In this document: positions 8,604-16,993 of the stretch, in pieces
Numbering within the stretch: the first letter of the stretch is position 1
Layout: the number at the start of each line of letters is the position of its first letter
Source of the DNA: Cereibacter azotoformans
GTDB taxonomy: Bacteria > Pseudomonadota > Alphaproteobacteria > Rhodobacterales > Rhodobacteraceae
Reading direction: 5' to 3'
DNA length: 64,000 nt
NCBI GenBank assembly: GCA_017599285.1
Contig: JAGFXX010000001.1
Span: forward strand, 2,632,501-2,696,500
Notes under the pieces: model-generated
The model's input: only the letters and a program-made list of their open reading frames with translations
Database searches by the model: none
What the model was told of the DNA's origin: nothing
Position numbers and translations under genes: made by a program

Positions 8604-9074
8604 ATGAACCGACAGGAGCGACGCAAGGCGAACAGGGGCAAGCCGAAGGTGCTGGCGACGATCCGCCGGGAGATTTTCACGACGACTAATCTGGGAGACA
8701 AAGAGGTCCACCTTGATGTTGGGCGAATGCGTGAATGGGCTGAGAAGCACATCGAGCCGCAGAAGATGCAGATTGTCGCTGAGCATGTGAAATGGCTGGT
8801 GGAGGGCGGCACGGTCACGCAAGACAGGGTGATGGGCTACACCATCAATCAAATCCCGAAGCCGATCCTTGTGTGCGAGCACCCCGAGGGGCTAGGCGAC
8901 GAGATCGTTGACGGGAACCATACCTATGTCGCCATGGCCCTTAGCTGGGCGCAGGCCGTTCAAGTAGGCTTGGCAGCACCATCGGACACCCCTTTCGTCG
9001 TAGGTTATGGCCTCACGCCTGAACAGTGGCGACCGTTCGTTGTGCCAGCCTCGCAATTGCGGAAGCGAGGCTAA
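8604..9074 (+). CDS. Hypothetical protein with ParB/Srx-like core
   Basis: 156 aa, starting 9 bp after the previous gene with GAGGTGAGGCA as ribosome site. The N-terminus MNRQERRKANRGKPK is very basic. The segment EIVDGNHTYVAMALSWAQA resembles the xVDGxHRxxAA motif of ParB/Srx-type domains, preceded by YTINQIPKPILVCEHPEG in the place of the usual beta strands. The match is partial: N-H-T replaces N/G-H-R. It may bind nucleotide or DNA, but this is a structural guess. It is co-transcribed with the 7908-8594 gene. Confidence 0.65.
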   Translation: MNRQERRKANRGKPKVLATIRREIFTTTNLGDKEVHLDVGRMREWAEKHIEPQKMQIVAEHVKWLVEGGTVTQDRVMGYTINQIPKPILVCEHPEGLGDEIVDGNHTYVAMALSWAQAVQVGLAAPSDTPFVVGYGLTPEQWRPFVVPASQLRKRG

Positions 9075-9488
9075 GGCTAGGACAGGGCTAGGCGCGGGGT
9101 ATGACCACACGGCAAATGCGATGCCATTCAAGGGCTTGCCCCTCGGTGGCTGGCATATGCACCCTTTGACGTTCGACCTTTTGGACCGAGAAAGGCACCC
9201 TGCGGTTGCCCTTTTCGGGGCTGGACAACCCCAAGCCGGGGAATCGTAGCAGATCGTAGCCGCGTTAACACAGCGATTTGCTACAATCGTAGCCGCGTTT
9301 TTTGCAGCAAAAACAGTGCGTTATGGGTGATCGTGGCAATCGTAGCCGTAGCAGCCGGGGTGCGCGCGGCTACCGTAGCAATCGTCGCGTAGCCCCATTA
9401 CGCAAGAGATTAGATATGTATGTATCTATCGACCTTTTGTCGCTACCCCGAAAACAGATGTTTACCGAGTTCAGCCTGAACAACGCGA
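9075..9488. other. Intergenic, no convincing gene
   Basis: 414 bp from the ParB-like gene to the IS5-type transposase. The first 165 bp show short open frames only. The second part contains the ATCGTAGC repeat cluster (separate entry) and an AT-richer stretch (9400-9470) that may be the old flank of the IS5-type insertion. Confidence 0.6.
9242..9393. repeat. ATCGTAGC repeat cluster (iteron-like)
   Basis: ATCGTAGC occurs exactly at 9243-9250, 9253-9260, 9286-9293 and 9339-9346. Near copies lie at 9330-9337 (ATCGTGGC), 9373-9379 and 9380-9393. A 14-mer ATCGTAGCCGCGTT is repeated at 9253-9266 and 9286-9299, 33 bp apart (three helical turns). GCTAC-AATC-GTAGC (9280-9293) is a small palindrome. 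The spacing is irregular, so it is not a CRISPR. It could be a replication or partition site, or an operator array for the ParB-like neighbour. Confidence 0.6.
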
Positions 9489-10858
9489 TCAGGCGGCCGC
9501 GTGACTGTAGCCGCGAGCGCGCTCCTGCCGGATCATCGCCAGAACGAGGGTAATGACGGCGGCAAGAAGCTTCCTCAGATGGGCGAGGATCTTGCGGATG
9601 TTGTGACCGCATCCGCAGAGGACGGCGAAGAGGGCGTCACCAATGACGCCTTTGAGGAAGCAGCGCGACAGCCTTCCGTCGGTCTTCATGTGGCCGATCT
9701 CGGGTTCGATGCTGCTGCGCCGACGCAGCGCCTTTGCCAGCGCCGGGGCCAGCCCGCGGCGGGTGCCGCTGATCAGCACCTGGGTGTGCTGGACGCCGTG
9801 GCCCTTGTATCCGCGGTCGACGACAGCGCGTTTGGCCGGGTGGCCGGTGAGGATCGCCACCTGCTCCAGCGCCTCGCCGAGAGTGTGGCCGTCGTAAGGA
9901 TTGCCCGGCAGCGAGCGCGCGCCCACCACGAAGCCGCCCTTCAGCGTGGTGGCGATGCTGACCTTGGTGCCGAACTCGTAGCGGACGCGGGCCTTGCCCT
10001 TCGAGATGCAGTCGACCTCGGGCTCATGGAGCGAATAGATCTTGCCCGGGTCCTTCGGCCGCTGGTGGAGCAGCCGCGAGACCAGCACGAGCTTGTCCAG
10101 AACCCGCTCGCGCAGCGGCCCCTCGGGGATCTCGTCGAGCTGCCGCCGGATGTCCCGCATCACGCGGCCGGTATAGCCCTTGAGCGTTCTCAATGCCTTG
10201 CGCATGCGCCGGAACTGCTTCGCATGAGCATAGCGGCCGACCTGCGCCGCCAGCCGCGGCGCCAGGCGCGCGTAGCTCTGGCGCAACTCGATGCCGGCCT
10301 CCTGCGCCAGATCCACCAGCTGTGCCCGCGCCCGGTCGTAGAGCCGGGAGTCGGTCGGGTGCGCGATGTTCTTTTCCATGACGGTGGTGTCGACGGCGAT
10401 CTCGTCGAGGCTCGTGTCATCGACGGCGCCGGACTTGCGACCAGCCTCGATGGTCTTTGTCAGCAGCCACTCCACGCCTTCCTCACCGATCCGCTTCCGC
10501 CACCGAATGAGCGAGGTCGGGTCGATCGGCGGGCGATGCTGAAAGAAGGTCTCGCCGGTGAAATGCTGAAAGTAGGGGTTCTCGACCCAGCGGGCGACCA
10601 CGGCTTCGTCCGAGAGCCGGAACGCGTGCTGCAGGTAGAGCAGCCCCGCGACCAGCCGCGGCGAGGTCGCCGGCCGTCCGGTCGTGGACGGGAAGAACCC
10701 GGCCCATTCGCGCTCGAAGAACTCCCAGTCGATCAGCCCCGCCAGCGTGACCAACTCGTGACGTATGTCGATCATGTCGACGAGGCGCGGCCGGAAGAGG
10801 TCGTTCTGCTCGGGAGGACGGGGACGATGCTTCATGCGACGGGCCAAAATTGCAGGGT
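9470..10858 (-). mobile_element. IS5-superfamily insertion sequence (ends approximate)
   Basis: Carries one transposase gene on the minus strand. The right end must lie between about 10847 and 10861, because the next transposase reading frame is already readable from about 10860. The left end is set near 9470 from a weak match between AGCCTGAACAA and the inward-read right end AACCCTGCAATTTT. I could not define terminal repeats or a target duplication with confidence. Confidence 0.65.
9489..10835 (-). CDS. IS5-superfamily DDE transposase
   Basis: 448 aa from ATG 10835; a TTG four codons upstream is the alternative. The N-terminal DUF772-like region (TTGRPATSPRLVAGLLYLQHAFRLSDE...ENPYFQHFTGE) is followed by the DDE core: D in AVDTTVMEKNIAHPTD, D in VVDRGYKG and E in SIEPEIGHMKTDGRL. 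These are the catalytic D, D and E of the DDE_Tnp_1 fold. Full length and no frame damage, so probably active. It inserted next to, or into, an older IS1634-like transposase whose 5' part is missing. Confidence 0.92.
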   Translation of the reverse strand: MKHRPRPPEQNDLFRPRLVDMIDIRHELVTLAGLIDWEFFEREWAGFFPSTTGRPATSPRLVAGLLYLQHAFRLSDEAVVARWVENPYFQHFTGETFFQHRPPIDPTSLIRWRKRIGEEGVEWLLTKTIEAGRKSGAVDDTSLDEIAVDTTVMEKNIAHPTDSRLYDRARAQLVDLAQEAGIELRQSYARLAPRLAAQVGRYAHAKQFRRMRKALRTLKGYTGRVMRDIRRQLDEIPEGPLRERVLDKLVLVSRLLHQRPKDPGKIYSLHEPEVDCISKGKARVRYEFGTKVSIATTLKGGFVVGARSLPGNPYDGHTLGEALEQVAILTGHPAKRAVVDRGYKGHGVQHTQVLISGTRRGLAPALAKALRRRSSIEPEIGHMKTDGRLSRCFLKGVIGDALFAVLCGCGHNIRKILAHLRKLLAAVITLVLAMIRQERARGYSHAAA

Positions 10859-10859
10859 T

Positions 10860-11705
10860 CCGCGCCGAATCCTATGAAATCCTGCAGGCCATGGCCACCA
10901 AAACCTCGGGTTTATCGCCTTGGATCCAGGCCGTCCCCGCCCGCCGCTACGGCGAGCTGGTCGAGACCTTCCGGGGCCTCGCGTTCGACGAGGCGGGCCT
11001 GGCCGAGGCCGGCTTCGCGGGCCACCGCCTGATCGTGGCGCACGATCCGCTGCGCGCGGCCGAGCAGCCGAGAAACGCCGCGCCCACATCGCCGAACTGG
11101 AGGTCATGGCCGAGCGCATGACTGGCAAGCGGGATGCGCAGGAGTTCGGACCGGACCGCGCAGCGGCGGATCCTCCAGTGGAGGATCCGGGGCCGGACGG
11201 GGCGACCGACCGAGGCCGCCGGGCCTCCGACCGCGGTGCCTGCAGCCGGTTCACCCGCGCGGTCGCCGAGGCCGAACTGACGCGCTTCCTCAAGGCCGAC
11301 TTCACCGCCGACCGCTTCAGCTGGTCGCTGGACGGGGCCGCCATTGCGGAAGCGGAACTCTTCGACGGCAAGCTCGCGCTGCTGACCAATGCGCTGGCCG
11401 ACATCGAGCGCGGCTTCCGGGTGCTGAAGTCCGATATCGAGATCGCCCCGGTCCACCACCGGCTGCCCGAGCGCATCCGCGCCCACGCGCTGATCTGCTT
11501 CCTGGCGCTCGTCCTCTACCGCGTCATGCGCATGCGGCTGAAGGCGAAGGGCCATGCGGCGAGCCCCCGCACCGCGCTCGATCTCCTCGCCCGCATCCAG
11601 AAGCACACCGCCCACGCCGGCAAGCGCAGCTTCCACGGCCTGAGCAAAACCACCCCGGAGCAACTCGACCTCTTTCACGCCCTGAGCCTGCCAAAACCGG
11701 CCTGA
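10860..11705 (+). pseudogene. IS1634-like transposase remnant, 5'-truncated and frameshifted
   Basis: Sequence typical of IS1634 transposases is readable but broken. The first part runs in one frame (LSPWIQAVPARRYGEL ... HRLIVAHDPLRAAEQ, to about 11070). A one-base loss near 11070 then moves it to a second frame (AEKRRAHIAELEVMAERM ... ADIERGFRVLKSDIEIAPVHHRLPERIRAHALICFLALVLYRVM) to the stop at 11705. The N-terminal half is absent; the frame begins at the edge of the IS5-type element. The element cannot move on its own. Confidence 0.8.
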
Positions 11706-11966
11706 CACCGCTCGTGTTGTCACATTTTCGGCGAATCGGCCTGAACGATGTCAAATGCTTAGCGACTTTGCTGATGAACTTGGGCGGGCCAGCACCACTG
11801 CCGCCGATCCATTCCCGGCGGGCCTTGCGGATGCGCGAGCCCGCGAATGGGACGGCGGTCTGGCAAGGGGCTCTGGAACAGGGTGCAGGTTACCCCGTCG
11901 GAGGACCAGGACCTTGGGGAAGGGGACGCGCCGCATCCCCGGCGGAACCAGCGGGAGCGGAAGATC
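11706..11966. other. Intergenic between IS remnant and LysM gene
   Basis: No gene I can support. It contains the presumed right end of the IS1634 remnant and, at 11875-11899, GGAAC-N16-CGTC, which resembles an EcfG-type general-stress promoter (GGAAC-N16/17-CGTT) for the LysM gene. Confidence 0.4.
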
Positions 11967-12611
11967 ATGATCCAACGTATTGCAACTGTCCTCTGGCTTT
12001 GTGCCTGTCCTGGCGGAGCGTCCATGGCGCAGGAGTGCCCGGCCGCCGTGCCCTTCGCGACAGCGGACAGTCTTGACGATCTGGCCGCGCGCTGCGGCGT
12101 GACAGCGGACGCGATCCTGCGGGCGAATGGCGCAAGCAGCGAGGCGGAGCTGCACGATGCGGGCGCGGTCGCCATTCCCGGTCGCAATGACGATACCGAA
12201 GGCAGCCTTCTGGTGCAGGCGGGTGAGGTTCTGGAAGACACCGCGCGCGAGGCCGGTGCCGTCGCAGCCGAGGCTGGCGATGCTGCCGCGGATCATCTTG
12301 CCGGGACGGAGTTCGGCCAGAGCCTCAGGTACGCCATAGACCAGCCGTCGGCGCACGGCGCGACCATGCTTGTCACGCGGACGTCCCCAGGCCGGTTCCA
12401 GATCGAGGTTTCGGGGCTGCGGGCAGGCCAGGAGGTCACCGTCACCGCCTTCAGGCGCGGCGAGTTGCTCGCGCTGGATGCGGCCGTCGCCGATGGCGCC
12501 CTGACCGCGCATCTCATGCTGCCGGGGCTCGACGAGGAGGAACAGGCGGCCTTTGTGCTCGAGGCGCGCGAGGAGGATCTTCGGCTGACCGCCACATCGC
12601 CGGACGGGTGA
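11967..12611 (+). CDS. Secreted LysM-domain protein
   Basis: 214 aa from ATG 11967, chosen because GGGAGCGGAAG precedes it and a signal peptide follows (MIQRIATVLWLCACPGGASMA, probable cleavage at SMA-Q). The segment after it (DSLDDLAARCGVTADAILRANGA ... AGAVAIPG, about residues 28-70) is a LysM repeat, which binds peptidoglycan. The C-terminal domain is beta-rich (MLVTRTSPGRFQIEVSGLRAGQEVTVTAFRRGE). Likely periplasmic and cell-wall associated. A possible EcfG-like promoter lies about 70 bp upstream. Catalytic activity is not indicated. Confidence 0.78.
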   Translation: MIQRIATVLWLCACPGGASMAQECPAAVPFATADSLDDLAARCGVTADAILRANGASSEAELHDAGAVAIPGRNDDTEGSLLVQAGEVLEDTAREAGAVAAEAGDAAADHLAGTEFGQSLRYAIDQPSAHGATMLVTRTSPGRFQIEVSGLRAGQEVTVTAFRRGELLALDAAVADGALTAHLMLPGLDEEEQAAFVLEAREEDLRLTATSPDG

Positions 12612-12918
12612 CCATCGGCGCGCCCGTGCTCACCCCGGCCGAGGGCGTTCCGGCCCGTGGCTGCAGGACGGCGGCTGAGGCCGCCGCGGGTTCAGGGGCT
12701 TGCGTCCCGCCACCCTGCCCCTGAGACATTGAGCCGGCGCTTCCGCGCCCGGATCTTGTGCAGGAACCTCATGCCCGGCCTGCCGTTGACATGGCAGGAA
12801 CCTTCGGAGCAGCCCATGGCGACGCGCAGTGATTGGACCCTCCCGCTCGTGAAGGGTCGGCTCCGGCAAGGCCCCCGGATCAACCGGGTCACCGCACCGC
12901 GAGCGACCGACGCTGATC
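12612..12918. promoter_or_regulatory. Intergenic with EcfG-like promoter motif before the DUF2254 gene
   Basis: 307 bp without a convincing gene. GGAAC (12763-12767), a 16-bp spacer and CGTT (12784-12787) match the alphaproteobacterial EcfG promoter pattern exactly. It lies about 130 bp upstream of the DUF2254 start. The motif is short, so chance occurrence is possible, and the group's use of EcfG is uncertain. Confidence 0.4.
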
Positions 12919-14199
12919 ATGGGTAAGGCCGCCTTCCTGAGCCGCGCCGCAGGCCTCTTTGCCCAGGCGCGTCAGTCGCTGTGGTTCACGCCGGCCCTCT
13001 ATGCCATTGTCGCCGTCACGGTCCTGCTGCTGGCTCCGGTCATCGCGCCGTTCATTCCGCCCGAGCTTGTGGAGCTCATCGGCCTCGACGGGGTCTATGA
13101 TCTTCTCGACGCCCTGGCCAACACGCTTCTGGCGGTGGCGATCTTCTCGCTCGGGATCATGGCCTCGTCGATGCAGGCGGCCGCCGGCGCGGCCACGCCG
13201 CGGGCCCGGCCCCTGCTCATGAAGGACCGGACGGCGCAGAACGCGATCTCGACCTTCATCGGAGGCTTCATCTTTGCGATCGTGGGCCTCGTCGGCCTCT
13301 CGACCGAATATTACAACGACGCTTCGCGGGTGGTTCTGTTCCTCGCCTCCTGCGTCGTGATCCTGGCGGTCATCCTCGCCCTGATCCGCTGGATCGGCCG
13401 GCTGACCGGTCTCGGCGACGTCTCGGAGGTGACGGACCTGCTGGAAGAGACGGTGAAGGAGGCGCTGGCTGCGCATGCCCGCGATCCCTTCTTCGGCGGC
13501 GTTCGCAAGGACAGTGCGGATCGCGGCGGCTTCGACCTCTTCCCGCGCGGCTTTGGTCATGTGCAGGCCATCGATGGCGAACGGCTCGCAGCTCTCGTCG
13601 AGGACCGGCGCCTGTCCCTGCACCTTCTGGTGCGGCCGGGCGCCTATGTCGATCCGAAGCGGCCGGTGCTTCGCGCCGCCGAACCGTTCGACGAAGAGAC
13701 AGCCGACGCGCTTCTGGCTACCCTCACGATCGGCCCGGAGCGGAGGTTCGAGACCGATCCGCGCTACGGGCTGATCGCCCTGTCGGAGATCGCGTCTCGC
13801 GCGCTCTCGCCGGGGGTCAATGATCCGGGCACCGCGATCGGCGTCATCGGCACGGCCGTGCGCGTGCTGGCCTACTGGAGTGACAAATTGCAGGCAACTC
13901 CCGAGGTGCGTCACCCGCGTCTGCATGTCGTGCCGCTGGCGGCTGCGGATGTGATGGAGGACGCCTTCCGCTGGATCGCGCGCGACGGAGCCGGCCAGCT
14001 GGAGGTGCAGATCCGGCTGCAGAAAGCCCTGGCCACGCTGGCCGCGCACGATCCCCGCCTGTTTGGTGCCGCCGCCCGGCTTCTGTCGCGGGAATCGCTG
14101 GCTCGCGCGGCACAGGCGATGAAGATGCATCAGGACCTGGACCGGCTCAGGCTTGAGGTGGCCCAACTGGCTGCTCTCGGCGAGCACCCCGAGCGGTAG
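12919..14199 (+). CDS. DUF2254 family integral membrane protein
   Basis: 426 aa. The N-terminal half has four membrane segments: ALYAIVAVTVLLLAPVIAPF, LANTLLAVAIFSLGIMAS, ISTFIGGFIFAIVGLVGL and VVLFLASCVVILAVILALI. It begins with the QSLWFTPALYA motif seen in DUF2254 proteins. The soluble C-terminal half includes the family-like blocks DTDPRYGLIALSEIASRALSPGVNDPGTA and is cytoplasmic or periplasmic. Function unknown; members often sit among stress or envelope genes, as here between the LysM and DUF421 genes. Start taken at ATG 12919. Confidence 0.85.
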   Translation: MGKAAFLSRAAGLFAQARQSLWFTPALYAIVAVTVLLLAPVIAPFIPPELVELIGLDGVYDLLDALANTLLAVAIFSLGIMASSMQAAAGAATPRARPLLMKDRTAQNAISTFIGGFIFAIVGLVGLSTEYYNDASRVVLFLASCVVILAVILALIRWIGRLTGLGDVSEVTDLLEETVKEALAAHARDPFFGGVRKDSADRGGFDLFPRGFGHVQAIDGERLAALVEDRRLSLHLLVRPGAYVDPKRPVLRAAEPFDEETADALLATLTIGPERRFETDPRYGLIALSEIASRALSPGVNDPGTAIGVIGTAVRVLAYWSDKLQATPEVRHPRLHVVPLAAADVMEDAFRWIARDGAGQLEVQIRLQKALATLAAHDPRLFGAAARLLSRESLARAAQAMKMHQDLDRLRLEVAQLAALGEHPER

Positions 14200-14349
14200 C
14201 CCCCGCGTTCGCGCAGGGTCAGACCGAGCCGCCCATGTCCGAGGATCAGGTGGCAAATCGAGGAGTGTCGGCTTGTGGTGCGGGACTACCGTGAACAGCA
14301 GGGCGGTGTTCCCCGGGACGAAGCGGCCCGGATCGTGGAGACGAACCAG

Positions 14350-14808
14350 CCCGAGCGCCCGCCGTCGGCCCGTCCTCCAGAGCGAAGATGAGGTCGGCGG
14401 TGCCGCGCCAGCCTGCCTCGTCGCCGAGCAGGCGCAGGGTCATCGTCACACCGGGCGCGGCGTAGGTGGCGGTCCCGGTCTCCTGCGGCCTCTTATCGAG
14501 CGCAATGAGGATGCCGTTGAGCTTCATCGCCGCCCGGCTCTCCGGGCTCGCCCAGAGGATCGAGTCATCCTCTTCGCTGCGAGCAAACGCGCGCGCGCGA
14601 GGATCGCCAGGTTCGCGGTGCGGTTGCGGTACATCCCCGACATGAAGCCCAGCATGATGACCGCCATCGTGGCGCCCATGAGCAACGCCATCCAGGCGCG
14701 GGTCTCCGAGAAGAAGACATGCTCCCAGGCATAGGTGTTCAGATACATCAGCCCGAACATCACGACGGTCGAGGTCAGGATCATCAGGGCGAAGCGCAGG
14801 TACGACAT
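14350..14808 (-). pseudogene. Broken fusion: N-terminus of a DUF305-type membrane protein joined to another gene's C-terminus
   Basis: From ATG 14808 the frame reads MSYLRFALMILTSTVVMFGL then LMYLNTYAWEHVFFSETRAWMALLMGATM and GMYRNRTANLAI, which is the two-span membrane N-terminus of DUF305-type proteins. After about 14590 the frame loses sense. In another minus frame, a different protein's C-terminus is readable: SPESRAAMKLNGILIALD, then TYAAPGVTMTLRLL and ADLIFALEDGPT (about 14580-14370). The expected His-rich DUF305 domain is absent. A deletion joining two neighbouring genes out of frame explains the pattern. Confidence 0.6.
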
Positions 14809-15087
14809 TGAAGGGCCCTTTCGTCTCGCGCCCTCCGCCCGGCCCGAGGGCCGCTGCGCAGGAGGGCTGGCGCCCCGTTCCGGGGGAACAACGGCCGGGT
14901 CTGCCACAAGGTTTCCGGTCGCTGCCTTTCACCCCGGTGGCACGGCCATCCTGATGCGCCCCGTTCCCATCGGTGCTCCACATCCCCGCGGCCACCGTGG
15001 CCCGGCAGACGGCGGCCGCACCGGAGCCGTCGGGATCATTGCCCGCAGAAGCGGGTTGTTCTTGCGGTGAACAGCGGGAGTGCAAGG

Positions 15088-15564
15088 ATGAACGAACCGA
15101 TCTTCTTCGACAGCTGGGCGGGGCTTGCGCGGACCGTTGTGGTCGGAATTGCCGCCTACGGCTTGCTCATCGCGATGCTGCGGGCCTCCGGCAAGCGCAC
15201 CCTGAGCAAGATGAACGCGTTCGATTTCGTCGTGACGGTCGCGCTTGGCTCCACTCTGGCGACGGTTCTGCTCAACCGGTCGGTGCCGCTGGCCGAAGGG
15301 GTCGCGGCGCTGGCGCTGCTGATCTGCCTGCAATACGCCATAACCTGGCTCGCCGTCCGGGTTCCGGCCGTGCAGGCGCTGGTCAAGAGCGAGCCGACGC
15401 TGCTGCTGCACGACGGCTGCTTCCTGGACCAGGCCCTGAAGCGCCAGCGCGTGACCCGCGACGAGGTGCTTGCGGCGCTGCGGCAGAGCGGCATGGACGA
15501 TCCGGCTGGCGCGCGCTCCGTCGTGCTCGAGACCGATGGCAGCCTGAGCGTCATCCCCCGCTAG
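15088..15564 (+). CDS. DUF421 (YetF-type) membrane protein
   Basis: 158 aa from ATG 15088, preceded by GGGAGTGCAAGG; a GTG seven codons upstream is possible. Three N-terminal membrane segments (LARTVVVGIAAYGLLIAML, FDFVVTVALGSTLATVLL, GVAALALLICLQYAITWL) are followed by the small DUF421 domain with LRASGKRTLSKMNAFDFV, EPTLLLHDGCFLDQALKRQRVTRDEVLAALRQSG and a final DGSLSVIP. These blocks are diagnostic of the YetF/DUF421 family. Function unknown; often found with stress genes. Confidence 0.88.
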   Translation: MNEPIFFDSWAGLARTVVVGIAAYGLLIAMLRASGKRTLSKMNAFDFVVTVALGSTLATVLLNRSVPLAEGVAALALLICLQYAITWLAVRVPAVQALVKSEPTLLLHDGCFLDQALKRQRVTRDEVLAALRQSGMDDPAGARSVVLETDGSLSVIPR

Positions 15565-15916
15565 CACGTCGATCATCCAGTCGCGTTCCGCACCGTCTGC
15601 CGCCAGAGCGGCGGTGCCGGAGCGGGTGGGGACAAAGCGCCGCCGTCAGGTCGCCGAAATCTTGCACAGGCGACCTATTGAAGCAGCTTCTGGCAAGCGG
15701 TTGCAGAAGCTGCATGTTTCAATTACGACATCCGTGTCGGTTTCGATCGACCTGCGCGCCCTGCGCGCCGGCTCATCGGCTGCCTTGCGGTCGGTATGGC
15801 ATGTGGCCCTGCGCCTCCCTGGTGCTTTCCCTTCGGGCCCGGACAATCAAACGGATCTCCGGTGACAGCGGCGCGCCGGTCTTCGTCACGAATGCGCCGC
15901 AGACAGGAGAAAGCCC
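15565..15916. other. Intergenic with a perfect 10-bp inverted repeat
   Basis: 352 bp upstream of the betaine-transporter operon, with no gene seen. GCAGCTTCTG (15683-15692) is repeated inverted as CAGAAGCTGC (15704-15713), followed by TGTTTC. It may be a weak terminator for the DUF421 gene or an operator for the transporter operon and its HTH protein. Confidence 0.5.
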
Positions 15917-16918
15917 ATGACGAAGCGCATCGCTTCCGCCTGGCTTGCCGCGTCGCTTGCCGCCCTCGCCGCTCCGGCTTGGGCGCAGGAGACGTGCGGC
16001 CGGATCAGCATCGCCGAGATGAACTGGGCCTCGGCCGGGGTGGCGGCGCAGGTGGACCGGATCATCCTCGAGGAAGCCTTCGGCTGCGACGTGGAGCTGG
16101 TCACCGGCGACACGATGCCGACCTTCACCTCGATGAACGAGAAGGGCGAGCCGGACATGGCGCCCGAGATGTGGGTGAACGCGGTGCGCGCACCGCTCGA
16201 CGCCGCCGTGGAGGAGGGCCGTCTGGTGATCGCGGCGCCCATCCTCGAGGAAGGCGGCATCGAGGGCTGGTGGATCCCGCGCTATCTGGCCGAGGCCCAT
16301 CCCGAGATCGACAGCGTCGAGGCGGCGCTCGCCCGTCCCGAACTGTTTCCCGCGCCCGAGGATCCCTCGGTCGGCGCCGTCCACAACTGCCCGCCCGGCT
16401 GGAACTGCCAGATCTCGACCGAGAACCTCTTCCGGGCGCTCGATGCCGAGAGCCGCGGCTTCACGCTCGTTGATACCGGCTCGTCGGCGGGGCTCGACGG
16501 CTCGATCGCCAATGCGTACGAGCGCAGGGCCGGCTGGTTCGGCTATTACTGGGCGCCGACGGCCATCCTCGGCAAGTATGACATGGTGCGCCTGCCGTTT
16601 TCGGTGCCCCACGACAAGGCCGAATGGGACAGCTGCACCGCGGTGCCCGACTGCGCCGAGCCCAAGGTGAACGCCTATCCGGTGTCCGAGGTCTTTACCG
16701 TCGTCACCCCCGCCTTTGCCGAGAAGGCCGGCGTGGCCATGGACTATGTCGGCGCGCGCCGGTGGAGCAACGGCACCGTGGGCGAGGTGCTGGCCTGGAT
16801 GGACGAGAACCAGGCCACGAACGAGGAGGCGGCGCGTCACTTCCTCGAAACCTACCCCGAGTTGTGGCGTGCCTGGCTTCCGGCCGAGGCCGCCGACCGG
16901 GTCGCCGCGGCGCTCTGA
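15917..16918 (+). CDS. Glycine betaine/proline-type ABC transporter, substrate-binding protein
   Basis: 333 aa with a signal peptide (MTKRIASAWLAASLAALAAP, cleaved near AWAQ-E). The OpuAC-type fold shows ISIAEMNWASAG at the start of the first lobe, TGDTMPTFTSMNEKGEPDMAPEMW, and WFGYYWAPTAILGKYDMVRLPF, with the Trp/Tyr residues that usually cage the quaternary ammonium group. Four Cys lie in the middle (NCPPGWNCQ, DSCTAVPDC), suggesting disulfides in the periplasm. It heads the operon followed by a permease (75 bp later), ATPase and HTH regulator. The precise ligand (betaine, choline, proline or related) cannot be told. Confidence 0.9.
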   Translation: MTKRIASAWLAASLAALAAPAWAQETCGRISIAEMNWASAGVAAQVDRIILEEAFGCDVELVTGDTMPTFTSMNEKGEPDMAPEMWVNAVRAPLDAAVEEGRLVIAAPILEEGGIEGWWIPRYLAEAHPEIDSVEAALARPELFPAPEDPSVGAVHNCPPGWNCQISTENLFRALDAESRGFTLVDTGSSAGLDGSIANAYERRAGWFGYYWAPTAILGKYDMVRLPFSVPHDKAEWDSCTAVPDCAEPKVNAYPVSEVFTVVTPAFAEKAGVAMDYVGARRWSNGTVGEVLAWMDENQATNEEAARHFLETYPELWRAWLPAEAADRVAAAL

Positions 16919-16993
16919 GCCGGGCGATCCGACGGCCGGGCCGCCCCCAAGACCGGCCCGGCCCCCTTCCGATCCGATACGAAAGGAGCCGAG

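Noticed and set aside
9242-9393. The ATCGTAGC cluster read as a CRISPR array
   Set aside because: The repeats are too short (8-14 bp) and irregularly spaced, and there are no equal-length spacers or cas genes.
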